In this document: in pieces, positions 1 through 9,800 of the stretch
Layout: each line of letters starts with the position of its first letter
Numbering within the stretch: position 1 is the first letter of the stretch
Assembly: GCA_963806495.1 (NCBI GenBank)
Contig: CAWDYA010000005.1
Location: 1 to 64,000, forward strand
Reading direction: 5' to 3'
Source: CAWDYA01 sp963806495
GTDB lineage: Bacteria > Acidobacteriota > Polarisedimenticolia > JACPZX01 > DASXTC01
DNA length: 64,000 nt
The notes under the pieces: generated by a model
Seen by the model: only the letters and a program-made list of their open reading frames with translations
The model's database searches: none
Told to the model about the DNA's origin: nothing
Made by a program: the position numbers and the translations under genes

Positions 1-510
1 TCTACCGGGTGCCGACGGAGCGACAGGTCCGCAGGGTCTGCAGGGAGATGTCGGTCCGGCTGGGCCGCAAGGGCTGCAGGGTCTACCGGGTGCCGACGGG
101 GCGACAGGTCCACAGGGACCGCAGGGTCTACCGGGTGCCGACGGAGCGACAGGTCCCGGGACAGGGTCTGCAGGGAGATGTGGGTCCGGCGGGGCCGCAA
201 GGGCTGCAGGGTGCTACCGGGTGCCGACGGGGCGACAGGTCCACAGGGACCGCAGGGTCTACCGGGTGCCGACGGAGCGACAGGTCCGCAGGGTCTGCAG
301 GGAGATGTGGGTCCGGCGGGGCCGCAAGGGCTACAGGGTCTACCGGGTGCCGACGGAGCGACAGGTCCACAGGGACCACAGGGTCTGCAGGGAGATGTGG
401 GTCCGGCGGGGCCGCAAGGGCTGCAGGGTCTACCGGGTGCCGACGGGGCGACAGGTCCACAGGGACCGCAGGGTCTGCAGGGAGATGTCGGTCCGGCAGG
501 GCCGCAGGGG
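1..510 (+). repeat. Near-identical tandem DNA repeats coding Gly-X-Y
   Basis: Blocks of the kind ggtccgcagggtctgcag, gatgtgggtccggcgggg and ctaccgggtgccgacgg recur many times with very few base differences. At protein level they are Gly-X-Y triplets. The nucleotide identity suggests recent duplication by slippage or recombination, and also makes the stretch prone to assembly error. Confidence 0.85.
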
Positions 511-1501
511 ATTCAGGGTGATATCGGTCCAGCCGGCCCGACGGGGCCCGAGGGCGCGGAAGGGCCACAGGGTATCCAGGGCGATCCCGGTCCTCCAGGC
601 CCCGCCGGCAGCCCGGGAGCATCCCTCAATCCTCTGAGGCTCGGGATGCTTCGCTGGTACGGCGCGAACGAAACGGGCACGACAGTCTCTACCGGGACTC
701 ACCCAATCACGATCTGCTTCGACGGGATCTACCTGTGGGTCACGGATTTCAACGCGGGTGGTGTCACCAAGATCAACGCGCACGATCTCCAGGTCGTGAC
801 GAACAACTACGTTACCGGCAACCAAGCCCCGCGGTGCCGCGTTCGACGGCTCCAATGTCTGGGTCACCAACTTCCTCGATGACACGGTCGCCAAGATGCG
901 CGCGCGCGATGGCGTCAAGCTGGCCACCTATCCCGCCGGCGATGGCCCTGTCGCGCCGGTGTTCGACGGTGTGAATGTCTGGATCACCGATTACAACGAC
1001 GACGTCGTGATCAAGATGCGTCCGTCCGACGGCGCCATCCTGCAGAGCGTTCCCGTAGGGATGGGCCCCCAGGAGGCCGCCTTCGATGGAGTCAACCTCT
1101 GGGTCTCCAATACTCTCTCGGGCACCGTCAGCAAGGTACGGACGAGCGATGGCGCTGACATGGGGACGTTCGTGGTGGGCGCCGGCCCCTACGGTATCGC
1201 CTTCGACGGAGAGACAGTCTGGATAGCCAACTTCGACGGGGGCAGTGTCACGCGCCTCAGGGCGAGCGACGGTGCCGTGCTCGATACCATTGCTCTCGGC
1301 GGCGAGCCGTTCGGGGTCGTGTTCGACGGGACCGACATCTGGGTGACAGACTCGCTCTCCAACACCGTGACGCGCCTCCGGCTGAGCGACGGCGCCGTGC
1401 TCGGCAGCTATCCCACGGGCAATGCTCCACAGGGGATCGCCTTCGATGGCGTGAACGTCTGGATCGCCAACAGCCAGGGCAACAACATCTCCCGGTACTG
1501 A
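1..1501 (+). CDS. Collagen-like/beta-propeller surface protein (5' partial, frame-disrupted)
   Basis: The first ~610 bases encode Gly-X-Y triplets (GPQGLQGDVGPAG, GLPGADGATG) as in bacterial collagen-like proteins. From ~640 to the stop there are about seven ~40-residue repeats of the type FDG..VWVTN....V.K.R..DG, typical of Vgb/YncE/NHL-like beta-propellers. The start lies outside the window. Reading the protein needs three frame changes: near 150 (a unit five bases short), near 210 (one extra base) and near 826 (one extra base, where GNQ-PRGAAFDG is interrupted). Net change is zero codon phase, so indel errors are more likely than decay. Presumed exported or surface-exposed; function unknown. 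Sure of the fold classes, not of the role. Confidence 0.75.
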
Positions 1502-1608
1502 CACCTCTCTCCTGACCGGGCTCCCGGCCCTGAACCCGCTTTCACCTTGTATTTCGTGTTATTTTCGTATATCCTCGGGTTGTCTCTCACACTACAGCGA
1601 GCGGGCTC
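1502..1608 (+). promoter_or_regulatory. Leader region of imuB-dnaE2, AT-rich core
   Basis: The 107-bp gap before the imuB-like gene has an AT-rich core (about 1545-1580) unlike its GC-rich surroundings, with two similar segments, gtatttcgt and ttattttcgt. A promoter is likely here. I found no convincing LexA box of the CTGT-N8-ACAG or GAAC-N4-GTTC type, so SOS control is not shown by the sequence. Confidence 0.35.
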
Positions 1609-2835
1609 ATGGAGCGGCAAATCCTTCATCTTCGGGTGATCTCCTTCCCGGTAGCGGTCTATCGGGTCAAGGATCCTTCGTTGAGGCGTCGCCCGCTTCT
1701 CGTCTCCGCCGGTCGCGGACCGAGGGCGGTGGTGCTCTCGGCCTCCGACGAAGCGCGCGAGGACGGGGTGCGCCCCGGCATGGCGCTGTCCGAGGCCACA
1801 CGGTGGTGCCGTTCGGCCCTCGTGCTCCCACCCGATCCGATCCTGTTCGGCAAAGCCGAACGGGCCCTCGGCGAAATCCTCGGCCGGTTCTCCCCGATCG
1901 TCGAGCCGGTCCGGGGCGGGCGTTTCTTCGCCGATCTGACGGGCACCCGGCGTCTTCTCGGGCCGGCGGTCGATCTGGCCCGAAGAATCCAGAGCGAGGT
2001 CGATCATCGTCTGGGGCTGGGTCCCAATGCGGGTCTGGGAGCGAACAAGCTGATAAGCGACGTGGCCGCCCGGGTGCTGCGGCCCGTCTCCCTGCTCGAT
2101 GTCCTGCCCGGCCAGGAGATGAGCTTCCTTTCGCCTCTGTCCGTCCGCCATCTGCCCGCCGTCGATCCGCGTACGGAAGGGCGTCTGCTGGACGAGCTCA
2201 ACATCCGCAGGGTGAAGGATCTGGGCGCCGTGGATCTGCCTCATCTGAACCTGGCTTTCGGAGCGAAGGGCATCGCGCTTTACCGGCAGGCGAGGGGGGT
2301 CGACGAATCGCCGGTCCGTCCTCCTGAACGATCGCCGTCCGTCGACGCGGACGAGACGTTTCCCGAGGACACCAACGACGATGCGGCACTTCTGAGCTGT
2401 CTCTACGGGCTGGTGGAGCGCTGCGGGGCACGTCTTCGCTTGCTGGGGCTGCCGGCACGCGAAGTCCGGCTTACGGCGCGCTACACCGATGGCGTCACCG
2501 TCTCCCGCTCCGCCATGATGTCGCCGCCCGAAGCACGCGATCTGTCGCTGTTCGCGCACCTGTGTCCGCTGTTCGAGAAAGTGGTGGCGCGCCGTGGGCG
2601 GGTGCGCTACCTGCGTGTGCGGTTCACGAAGCTGTCACCGGCGCCGCAGCAGATGTCGTTGTTCGGCGAGCCCGACGCGGTGCGGGATCCGGCCCTGCGA
2701 CGCGAGCCGGAGCTGGTCTCGGCTCTCGATCGTCTCCGGGCGCGGTTCGGTCAGCGGGCGATCGCTTTCGGCAGAACGGGCTTCCGTGAGGCCGGGCGGC
2801 CGGCCGTGACGCGGAGGACACTCGATGCCGCATGA
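1609..2835 (+). CDS. imuB: ImuB-like Y-family DNA polymerase homologue, catalytic residues lost
   Basis: A 408-aa Y-family protein. The fold is recognisable from the N-terminal strand (ILHLRVISF, residues 5-13), the DLTGTRRLLG segment (109-118) and the helix-hairpin-helix and little-finger regions. The acidic residues that bind metal are missing: the usual HVDMD is HLRVI (residues 7-11), and the DE pair of S-x-DEA is G-R (104-105). A beta-clamp binding motif QMSLF is at about 348-352. This is the pattern of ImuB, the inactive hub that brings DnaE2 to the clamp during damage-induced mutagenesis. It overlaps dnaE2 by 11 bp. No imuA is seen upstream. Confidence 0.85.
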   Translation: MERQILHLRVISFPVAVYRVKDPSLRRRPLLVSAGRGPRAVVLSASDEAREDGVRPGMALSEATRWCRSALVLPPDPILFGKAERALGEILGRFSPIVEPVRGGRFFADLTGTRRLLGPAVDLARRIQSEVDHRLGLGPNAGLGANKLISDVAARVLRPVSLLDVLPGQEMSFLSPLSVRHLPAVDPRTEGRLLDELNIRRVKDLGAVDLPHLNLAFGAKGIALYRQARGVDESPVRPPERSPSVDADETFPEDTNDDAALLSCLYGLVERCGARLRLLGLPAREVRLTARYTDGVTVSRSAMMSPPEARDLSLFAHLCPLFEKVVARRGRVRYLRVRFTKLSPAPQQMSLFGEPDAVRDPALRREPELVSALDRLRARFGQRAIAFGRTGFREAGRPAVTRRTLDAA

Positions 2836-5800
2836 TTATGTCCCGCTGGCCTGTCATTCCTGGTACAGCCTGCTGCGTGGAACGGATTCGATCGAGGCGG
2901 TGTGCGAAGCGGCGCGGCGTCTCGATCTCGGCGCTCTCGCACTGACGGATGTCAACGGGCTCTACGGGGCACTGACCTTCTGGGAGGAGGCGCGCGAGCG
3001 TGGGCTTTCCCCGATCCTGGGCGCGGACATCCTGCCCGCGGGCAACGGCGGCCGTGCGGTGCTGCTGGCCGCCAGCGCACGCGGATACCGCCGCCTCTGC
3101 CGGATCATCACGGAGCGGCATCGCGACGATTATGGCAGCAAAGCACCCGAACCGTTCGATCTGCTCAATCAGCTCCGGTCCGACAGGGAGGGGCTCTGGA
3201 TCATCTCGCCCGATCTCGATCTGATGGAAACGCTCGCGCGGGACTCGGGCACCGGCCGCCTCGCGGTGCTGGCCGGTGCAGGAGAAGCGCGCCGCGCGGC
3301 GATAGCGTTCTCGCGCCGCGCCGGCATACCGGCCGCGGCCGGCGGGAACGTCTTCTTCGTGGAGCCGGGCTCGTACCCGTTGCACCGTCTGCTGCGCGCG
3401 ATCGATCTGAACACGAAGCTGAGCCGTCTTCCGGTGGAAGCCTGCGAGCCCCGTTCCTCGTGGTTCGTGCCGCCGGCGCTCCTGGCGCGATCGTTTCCCG
3501 ATCACCCTGAAGCCCTGGCGGCGACCGGGCGGATCGCGGCCGACTGCGTGATGTCGGATCCTCCCTGGGGTTCCCTGATCTTCCCATCCTTCGACGATCT
3601 GTCCACGGACGAGGCGTTCGCGCGGCTCGAGCAGCTCTGCTTCGAGGGGGCGCGCCGGCGGTACGGGGCCGTCACGCATGCGGTGCAGAAGAGGCTCGAC
3701 CACGAGCTGGCGATCATACGAAAGAAGGGGTTCGCGGATTATTTTCTGGTCGTGCGGGACATCGTGCTCCAGTCGCCCCGGACCTGCGGAAGAGGGTCGG
3801 CCGCGGCCAGCATCGTCTCCTACAGTCTGGGGATTACTCATGTCGATCCGGTTCGTTACGATCTGTTCTTCGAGCGTTTCCTCAACGAGGGGCGCGTGGA
3901 TCCGCCCGACATCGACGTGGATTTCGCCTGGGACGAGCGGGACGGGATACTCGACTACGTCTTCACGCGCTACGGCGGGGGCAAGGCCGCCATGGTCTCC
4001 AACCATCTCTGCTTCCGCGGGCGGGCGGCGGTGCGCGAGGTGGCGAAGGTGCACGGCCTTCCAGAGGACGAGATCCGGGCCATCACGGGCAGGCTGGGGC
4101 ATACCTGGCGGGCGGGCCCGATCGAGGAGATCGTGCGAACACATCCCCGGTTCCGGAATCTGGGTGACACGCCTCTGCGCGAGCCGTGGCCCGAGGTGTT
4201 CCGCTGGGCGACGCTTCTGGAAGGGCATCCGCGCCACCTGTCGGTGCACTGCGGCGGCGTGGTGATCGTGCCGGGCGTCGTGACCGATCACGTCCCGGTG
4301 GAGCCGGCGGCGAAAGGCGTGGACATCATCCAGTGGGAGAAGGACGCCACGGAGGAGTCGGGGCTCGTGAAGATGGATCTGCTCGGCAACCGATCCCTGG
4401 CCGTCATCCGTGACGCGCTGGCCGCCGTCAGGGCGCACTACGGGGTGGACATCCCATGGGAACGTTTCAATCCTCTCGAGGATCTGCGGACACAGGATCT
4501 GATCCGGAGGGGAGACACGCTGGGCGTCTTCTATGTCGAATCACCCGCGATGCGACAGCTTCAACGGAAGACGGGCACGGGGGATTTCGAGCATCTGGTC
4601 ATTCACTCCAGCATCATCCGCCCCGCGGCCAACAGCTATATCCGCGAGTACATCCGGAGGCTGAAGGGAGAGCCGTACGAGGCGATCCATCCGCTCATGG
4701 ACGATCTGATGGCCGAGACGCACGGCATCATGGTGTACCAGGAGGACGTCGCCAAGATCGCCATCGCGATGGCGGGATTCGACGCGGCCGCGGCGGACGA
4801 TCTGCGCAAGGTGCTGTCGAAGAAGCACAAGAGGAAGCGGCTCGCCGACTATCGGATGCGCTTCCGGAAAGGGTCGCTGGATCGGGGCTTCGATCCCGCG
4901 GTGATAGACCGGGTCTGGGAGATGATCCTCTCGTTCGCCGGATACTCGTTCTGCAAGCCGCACTCGGCCTCCTACGCACTGGTCTCGTTCAAGTCGGCCT
5001 ATCTCCGGGCGCACTATCCGGCCGAGTTCATGGCGGCGGTAATCTCCAATCAGGGCGGCTACTACTCCACCTTCGCATACATCTCCGAGTGCCGGAGAAT
5101 GGGGTTGTCGGTGCTGCTGCCCGACGTGAACGAGAGCGGGATCCCGTACACGGGGATCAACCGCTCGGTCCGGGCGGGCCTCATGCAGGTGCAGGGGCTG
5201 TCGGCCGAGTCGATGGAGGCGGTGGCGACGGAGCGCGCGGACAACGGGCCGTTCCGCTCGCTGGAGGATTTCCTTCGCAGGATGCGGATCGATCCGTCCG
5301 ATGTGCGGCTCCTGATCAAGGCGGGCGCCTTCGACTCGATCGCGGGAGGCCGCACCCGCGCCGAGCTGATGTGGCGATGGATCCGATGGAGCGCCGGTCG
5401 TGCCGGCGGCGTCCGCGCCCGGCGGGGGAGCCGGCAGGCAACGCTGTTCGACGGGAAAACGCCGCTGCCGCCCGGGCCGGCGGCGCCGGACTACGACATG
5501 GAGACGATTCTGCGTCACGAAGCCGAGACGCTCGGCTTCCTGATCAGCAGGCACCCGCTCACGCTCCATCGCAGGGAGCTGGCGGCCCTGCGGTACGTCG
5601 CCGGGGCGGAGCTGCACCGCCACGTGGGCAGGACGGTGACGTGCATCGGATGGCTGGTCACGGGAAAGATCGTCAGCACCCGAAACGACGAGCCGATGGA
5701 GTTCGTCTCGTTCGAGGACACCACCGCGCTGTACGAGACGACCCTGTTCCCCGATGTGTACCGGACCTTCTGTCACATGCTCAGCCACCGGAGGCCGTAC

Positions 5801-5938
5801 GTGCTGCGAGGACGTGTGGAGGAGGATTTCGGCGCCGTGACACTGACCGTGAGCCATCTGAGATTCCTGGATCGCCCCGTCCGTGCGGCGGGCGGGCGCG
5901 TGGTCAGCGCCGGACGTGCGCGGCGATCCGCTCGATGA
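2825..5938 (+). CDS. dnaE2: Error-prone DNA polymerase III alpha subunit DnaE2 (ImuC)
   Basis: 1037 aa, the usual size of DnaE2 and shorter than replicative DnaE. Order: N-terminal PHP domain (1-~200), palm with the PDIDVDF catalytic motif (361-367) and third Asp in KMDLLGNR (D518), fingers, helix-hairpin-helix, and an OB-fold (~930-1010). Translesion synthesis with ImuB at the clamp is the established role. The first His of the PHP motif appears replaced: LACHS instead of LHCHS, so the PHP metal site may be incomplete. The start overlaps the imuB-like stop, giving translational coupling. The last 35 bp overlap the end of convergent hemG. Confidence 0.93.
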   Translation: MPHDYVPLACHSWYSLLRGTDSIEAVCEAARRLDLGALALTDVNGLYGALTFWEEARERGLSPILGADILPAGNGGRAVLLAASARGYRRLCRIITERHRDDYGSKAPEPFDLLNQLRSDREGLWIISPDLDLMETLARDSGTGRLAVLAGAGEARRAAIAFSRRAGIPAAAGGNVFFVEPGSYPLHRLLRAIDLNTKLSRLPVEACEPRSSWFVPPALLARSFPDHPEALAATGRIAADCVMSDPPWGSLIFPSFDDLSTDEAFARLEQLCFEGARRRYGAVTHAVQKRLDHELAIIRKKGFADYFLVVRDIVLQSPRTCGRGSAAASIVSYSLGITHVDPVRYDLFFERFLNEGRVDPPDIDVDFAWDERDGILDYVFTRYGGGKAAMVSNHLCFRGRAAVREVAKVHGLPEDEIRAITGRLGHTWRAGPIEEIVRTHPRFRNLGDTPLREPWPEVFRWATLLEGHPRHLSVHCGGVVIVPGVVTDHVPVEPAAKGVDIIQWEKDATEESGLVKMDLLGNRSLAVIRDALAAVRAHYGVDIPWERFNPLEDLRTQDLIRRGDTLGVFYVESPAMRQLQRKTGTGDFEHLVIHSSIIRPAANSYIREYIRRLKGEPYEAIHPLMDDLMAETHGIMVYQEDVAKIAIAMAGFDAAAADDLRKVLSKKHKRKRLADYRMRFRKGSLDRGFDPAVIDRVWEMILSFAGYSFCKPHSASYALVSFKSAYLRAHYPAEFMAAVISNQGGYYSTFAYISECRRMGLSVLLPDVNESGIPYTGINRSVRAGLMQVQGLSAESMEAVATERADNGPFRSLEDFLRRMRIDPSDVRLLIKAGAFDSIAGGRTRAELMWRWIRWSAGRAGGVRARRGSRQATLFDGKTPLPPGPAAPDYDMETILRHEAETLGFLISRHPLTLHRRELAALRYVAGAELHRHVGRTVTCIGWLVTGKIVSTRNDEPMEFVSFEDTTALYETTLFPDVYRTFCHMLSHRRPYVLRGRVEEDFGAVTLTVSHLRFLDRPVRAAGGRVVSAGRARRSAR

Positions 5939-7375
5939 TCCCTTCGGCTGCGGTCTCCCCGCTGTGGATGCAGTCCGGGATTCCGACCCCCCCGTAGGCG
6001 TTGCCGGCCAGGGCCAGGCCCGCGTGGGTCGCGGTGCGGGCCTGGATCGCGTCGACCCGCTCGAGGTGTCCGACGGCGTAGTGCGGCATGGAATCGGGCC
6101 AGCGGGCGACGTGGGAGAGGATCGGCTCGGCTCGCAGCCCGAGCAGATCGCGCAGATCCGAAATCGTGCGCTCGAGGATCTCCTCTTCGGCCAGGCCGTT
6201 CGAGGCATTGCCCCAGAACGCCCGGATCAGGGCATACCCCGAGGGGGCGCGTCCTGGGTACTTGCGCTGGCCGAAGGTACAGCCGACGATCGAGCGTCCT
6301 TCGACGGTCGGGACGACGAAGCCGAAGCCGTTCATCGGGTGTCCCACGTCGCGTTCCTTGAACCCGAGCGAGACGGTGGCCGCTGTCGCGTAGGTGATGG
6401 AACCGACTCGTTCCGCGAGGAATCGGCATCGAACGGGCGCAGGAGCACGGCGCTGCGGGGCGCGTGCAACGCGAGGATGACGGCATCGAACGACTCGGTC
6501 ATCGGCCTATCCACCTGCCGGGATTCCATCGTGAGATCCCAGCACGCACCGTCGGTGCCGGCGCGCGAAGTCAGGCCGGTGACGCGAACGCCGGTGCGCG
6601 CCGTGCCGGCGGGAAGCCGGTCGGCGAGCGCGTCGGTGAGCACCTGGAGCCCCTCATCGAACGAGACGAACAGACCATAACGGGGCCCGCTCGCCCGCGT
6701 GGCCGCGGCCTTCTCCATCGCCAGGCGCGCGCGGCCCGCGGCGAGCATGGCGCGGATGACGCTGCCATGCTCCCGCTCCATCTGGAGAAAGCGGGGGAAT
6801 GTGGCCCTCAGCGAGAGCATCTCGGGATCGGCGCCGTAGATCCCACCGATCATCGGCTGGGCCATGCGTTCCAGAGCCTCCCGGCCGAGGCGCCGCGTGA
6901 CGAAATCGGCGACGCTCTCGTCGGCTGTCTGTGAGCCGCGGGGGATCACGGAATCCATCGCCATCCTCAGCTTGCCGAGCGGGCTGAAGATGCGCGAGGT
7001 CACCATGGGGAGAAAGCGCGTCGGGGCGAGCAGGTAGAAGCCGTCAGGCGTCGGCTCGAGCCTCCCGCGGCGTACCACGAAGCTCCGACGGTACTCCTCC
7101 TGCGTTCCGATGATGCGGTCCTTGAGTCCGATCCGCTCGGCCAGCTCGCGCGCCCAGGGCTTGTCGGTGATGATGGAGTCGGGCCCTTCCTCAATCAGGA
7201 AGCCGTCCCGCCGCAGACTCGACACGACACCCCCGAGCCGGTCGCGTGCTTCGAGGAGCGCGACCTCCAGCGGAACACGGTCCCGCGCGGCAAGCTCGAG
7301 CAGACGATGCGCCGCGGCGAGTCCCGTGATCCCGCCTCCCACGACGGCGATGCGAGCCGGGCGTTGCAGGGTCAT
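5904..7375 (-). CDS. hemG: Protoporphyrinogen/coproporphyrinogen oxidase HemG (HemY type), one-base break
   Basis: FAD-dependent oxidase of late haem synthesis. The N-terminus has the dinucleotide fold AVVGGGITGLAAAH, followed by the ARDRLGGVV region; the C-terminus carries GLALAGNAYGGVGIPDCI, typical of the family. Residues up to about LRPFDAD are in one frame and FLAERVGSI onward in another. One base, probably a T, is missing near 6428; with it restored the protein is about 490 aa. ATG at 7375 overlaps the hemH stop (ATGA), so the two are translationally coupled. The 3' end overlaps dnaE2 by 35 bp. The break is most likely a sequencing error. Confidence 0.88.
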
Positions 7376-8310
7376 TCCGTCGGCCCATCCGCGACGTCGA
7401 GGATCCTGCGGCCGAGCATCTCGATGAAAGAGGGGTGGGAGCCGACGCATCCCGCTCGATGCATGCGGATCCCGAGCGAGGTCGCGAGACGCCGCGCCTC
7501 GATGTCGAGATCGTAGAGCACCTCGACGTGATCGCTCAGAAAGCCGATGGCGGAGACCGCGACCTGTTTCGTCCCGGACGACGCCCGGCTCTCGAGCGTC
7601 TCGAGGATATCGGGGCCCAGCCAGGGAGATCGCGGATCGCCGCTGCGGCTCTGATAGGCGAGCTCCCAGTCCGCGGCGCCAAGCCTCCCGGCGACCGCAC
7701 GGCAGGAGGCGAGCAGATCGGCCACGTACGGCGAACGATCCGCGAGCGACTGCGGGATGGAGTGGCCGGTGAAGATCAGAGGCAGGTCGCCGGGCCAGTC
7801 CCCGCGACGGCGGCTGACGGCCGACTCGAGACGCTGGGTGCAGGCCTCGACGAAGCCCTCGGCGTCGTACCAGGGCTCGATGTACGATACTGTCAGGGTG
7901 GAGCCGGTGGAGCGGATCGCGTCGCTGACGTCGTGTTTGTAGCGATCCCAGCTCGGCTCGGACCGATGCGCCGCGAGGATCACCCCTGCCGCGTGCCGGC
8001 ACCCCCCACTTTCGAGGGAGCCGATCGCGTCCGACAGCAGCGGAGCCCAGTTGCGCATGCCGACCTGGACCGGCAACGCGCGCCCCCGGCCAGCGAGCCA
8101 CAGTGAGCAGGCACGTGCCTGGGCGTCCGTGAGCTCGTTGTACGGAGATCGTCCACCCACCAGATCGTAGTGCTGCGCGACCTCCCGCAAACGCTCGTCC
8201 GGAACACCCCGCCCCTCCACGACGCGACGCAGGAACGGCATCACCTCTTCCGGGCGATCGGGCCCGCCAAAGCCGATCAGCAGGACGGAGTCGACGGGGG
8301 CGGCCCTCAT
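7372..8310 (-). CDS. hemH: Ferrochelatase
   Basis: 312 aa, normal for class I ferrochelatases. It inserts ferrous iron into the porphyrin made by the neighbouring HemG. Visible motifs: LIGFGGPDRPEEV near the N-terminus, the catalytic His in FTGHSIPQS, and GFLSDHVEVLYDLD with the conserved acidic residues near the C-terminus. The start ATG overlaps the stop of the methyltransferase upstream (ATGA) and its stop overlaps the hemG start, so the three genes form one minus-strand operon. I did not see the Cys ligands of a [2Fe-2S] extension. Confidence 0.93.
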   Translation of the reverse strand: MRAAPVDSVLLIGFGGPDRPEEVMPFLRRVVEGRGVPDERLREVAQHYDLVGGRSPYNELTDAQARACSLWLAGRGRALPVQVGMRNWAPLLSDAIGSLESGGCRHAAGVILAAHRSEPSWDRYKHDVSDAIRSTGSTLTVSYIEPWYDAEGFVEACTQRLESAVSRRRGDWPGDLPLIFTGHSIPQSLADRSPYVADLLASCRAVAGRLGAADWELAYQSRSGDPRSPWLGPDILETLESRASSGTKQVAVSAIGFLSDHVEVLYDLDIEARRLATSLGIRMHRAGCVGSHPSFIEMLGRRILDVADGPTE

Positions 8311-9183
8311 GGCCCCTCCCGCAGACGGCTGCGGCGTGCGGCGCGCTGCTGCGGGCTCTCGGACGCGCGCACGGACCTGTGCCGTGCGGGATCGCCGAGT
8401 CTGCTCGCAATGAGTCGGCAGTAGCGCAAGTCGCGCTCGATGCCAATCCATCGTCGCCCGGTGGCCTCGCAGACGGCATAGGTCGTGCCGGAGCCTCCGA
8501 AGGGGTCGAGCACCAGGTCGCCCGGAATCCGACGAGGCCAGCACGAGCCTGCGTATCAGCTCCTCGGGCTTCTGGGTGGGATGGATCGTCTTCTCCGGAC
8601 TCCCGTTGCACAGTGCCGGCACCTCGATGACGTCACGCGGTCGCGCGCCGCCGGGGTGGGGGACCCAGGGGTCGCGCGCCTCGTGACGCGAGCGCCCGTG
8701 CTCGTAGCGGGAGGAGGCCGCCTGTGTCCTCGCGGGATACCTCAAGGTGTGCCTGTTGTAGGGGATGCGCACCGCATCGACGTTGAACACCATGCTTCGG
8801 CCGGCGCGCAGATGGAGCAGGGCTTCATGCGATCGCCCCCAGTCATCGTTCATGCCCGCCTTGTTCCGATAGGACCAGACCAGCCATCGGGACGATTCGA
8901 AGGCGGGCGCTGCCGCGGCGGCGACGGGGGCAAGCTGCTCGGGGAAGCCGCAGACGTACATCGTGCCGTCCCCCGTCAGGAGTCGCTTTGCGAGAGAGAT
9001 CCAGCGCAGCGACCAGGAGACGTACTCCTGTGAGGAACGGATGCCGTCCCATGAGGCCTTGCCGATGTTGTACGGGGGATCCGCGACCACCAGTCTGCAG
9101 GTTCCTGGCGTGAGAGCGTTCATGCAGGCGAGCGCGTCTGCCCGGTAGAGGGTCCCGCTGCTGGTCCGGAGAAAGGGTCTCAC
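8307..9183 (-). CDS. Site-specific DNA methyltransferase (N4-C/N6-A, beta class order), one-base break
   Basis: The catalytic motif DPPYNIG comes first and the AdoMet motif DPFGGSGTT last, the order of beta-class amino methyltransferases; HPTQKPEELI precedes the latter. One extra T near 8527 breaks the frame between RRLVLASSD and GDLVLDPFGGS. Without it the protein is about 291 aa. I chose the GTG at 9183 because an upstream TTG at 9243 lies before a terminator hairpin. No restriction endonuclease is adjacent, so it is either solitary or its partner is elsewhere. It is odd to find it heading a haem operon. Specificity cannot be read from the sequence. Confidence 0.82.
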
Positions 9184-9200
9184 GCGATTTCCGGGAAGAT

Positions 9201-9228
9201 GGAAAGGCCGGCCACGAGGGCCGGCCCG
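9201..9228 (-). terminator. Intrinsic terminator after the small secreted protein gene
   Basis: A perfect 8-bp stem, ggccggcc at 9206-9213 pairing with 9219-9226, with a 5-nt loop. On the minus strand it is followed by TTTCC. The T run is short, so termination may be partial. Confidence 0.6.
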
Positions 9229-9265
9229 GAGTACGATGTGCAACCGAGTTCGGGAGCGTCGAACG

Positions 9266-9619
9266 TCAGCTCTGCTTCTCGATCTTCTGCACTTTGATGA
9301 CGCCGTCCTCGAGCGTTCCCGTCACCTTTACGGGGTAGCCCAGATGCCGGATCGCCTCGTCCTGGTCGTCGAGAGGCACCAGCTTCTTGTCCCCATCGAC
9401 GTAAAGCACGAGCTTGGAGCCGGACTTCGCGCAGCGGAGGGCGCAGGCTTTCCCTTCGGCGTTGGCGTTGGCCGCGCCGCAGGATGCGTCTGTGATCCAG
9501 CCGGTCCAGGAACGCGTGCCGGCCGTGCTGCCCGTCTCGTCAGCGTGTGTCGCGGGCCCGGCGAGCGCAAGCGCGACGGCAACGGCGGCCACCGCCGCGA
9601 TTCTGATGAGTGCCTTCAT
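9266..9619 (-). CDS. Small secreted DUF5818-like protein
   Basis: 117 aa. A clear signal peptide (MKALIRI then an Ala/Val-rich stretch ending THADE) is followed by a compact domain with TGWITDASCG, a second Cys pair region (CALRCAK) and PVKVTGTLEDGVIKVQKIE at the end. This architecture is frequent in Acidobacteria, and I place it near DUF5818 from memory. The conserved cysteines could form disulphides or bind a ligand; the function is unknown. The start at 9619 has a ggaggaga ribosome site just upstream. It is followed by a terminator, so it is probably monocistronic. Confidence 0.75.
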   Translation of the reverse strand: MKALIRIAAVAAVAVALALAGPATHADETGSTAGTRSWTGWITDASCGAANANAEGKACALRCAKSGSKLVLYVDGDKKLVPLDDQDEAIRHLGYPVKVTGTLEDGVIKVQKIEKQS

Positions 9620-9749
9620 TTCTCCTCCCGGATGTCGAACGCAGTTGTGCAAAGCTGGATTCTAGTATGCGGTCCTCTCAGACTGCAATGCCGGATGCCC
9701 TCGCCCGGCGGCGCGCCCGCGCCGGGCGAGGCAGCGAAACGCGACGTCG

Positions 9750-9758
9750 TGTTAGACT
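9750..9758 (+). promoter_or_regulatory. Extended -10 promoter element for ETF-QO
   Basis: TGT followed by TAGACT fits an extended -10 (TGn plus hexamer) 43 bp before the start codon. I see no good -35. The same hexamer appears before rnpB. Confidence 0.35.
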
Positions 9759-9800
9759 TCGTGGGTCGTCGGCGCGTTGCCGGCCACACCAGGAGGGATG

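Noticed and set aside
1..510. CRISPR-like array
   Set aside because: Repeats are contiguous Gly-X-Y codons with no unique spacers.
1502..1608. LexA box before imuB-dnaE2
   Set aside because: No match to known LexA consensus forms; ttgt...acag has wrong spacing.
2624..6208. Long minus-strand open frames opposite dnaE2 (604 and 555 codons)
   Set aside because: Shadow frames caused by high GC and codon bias; no family motifs, while the plus strand encodes a complete polymerase.
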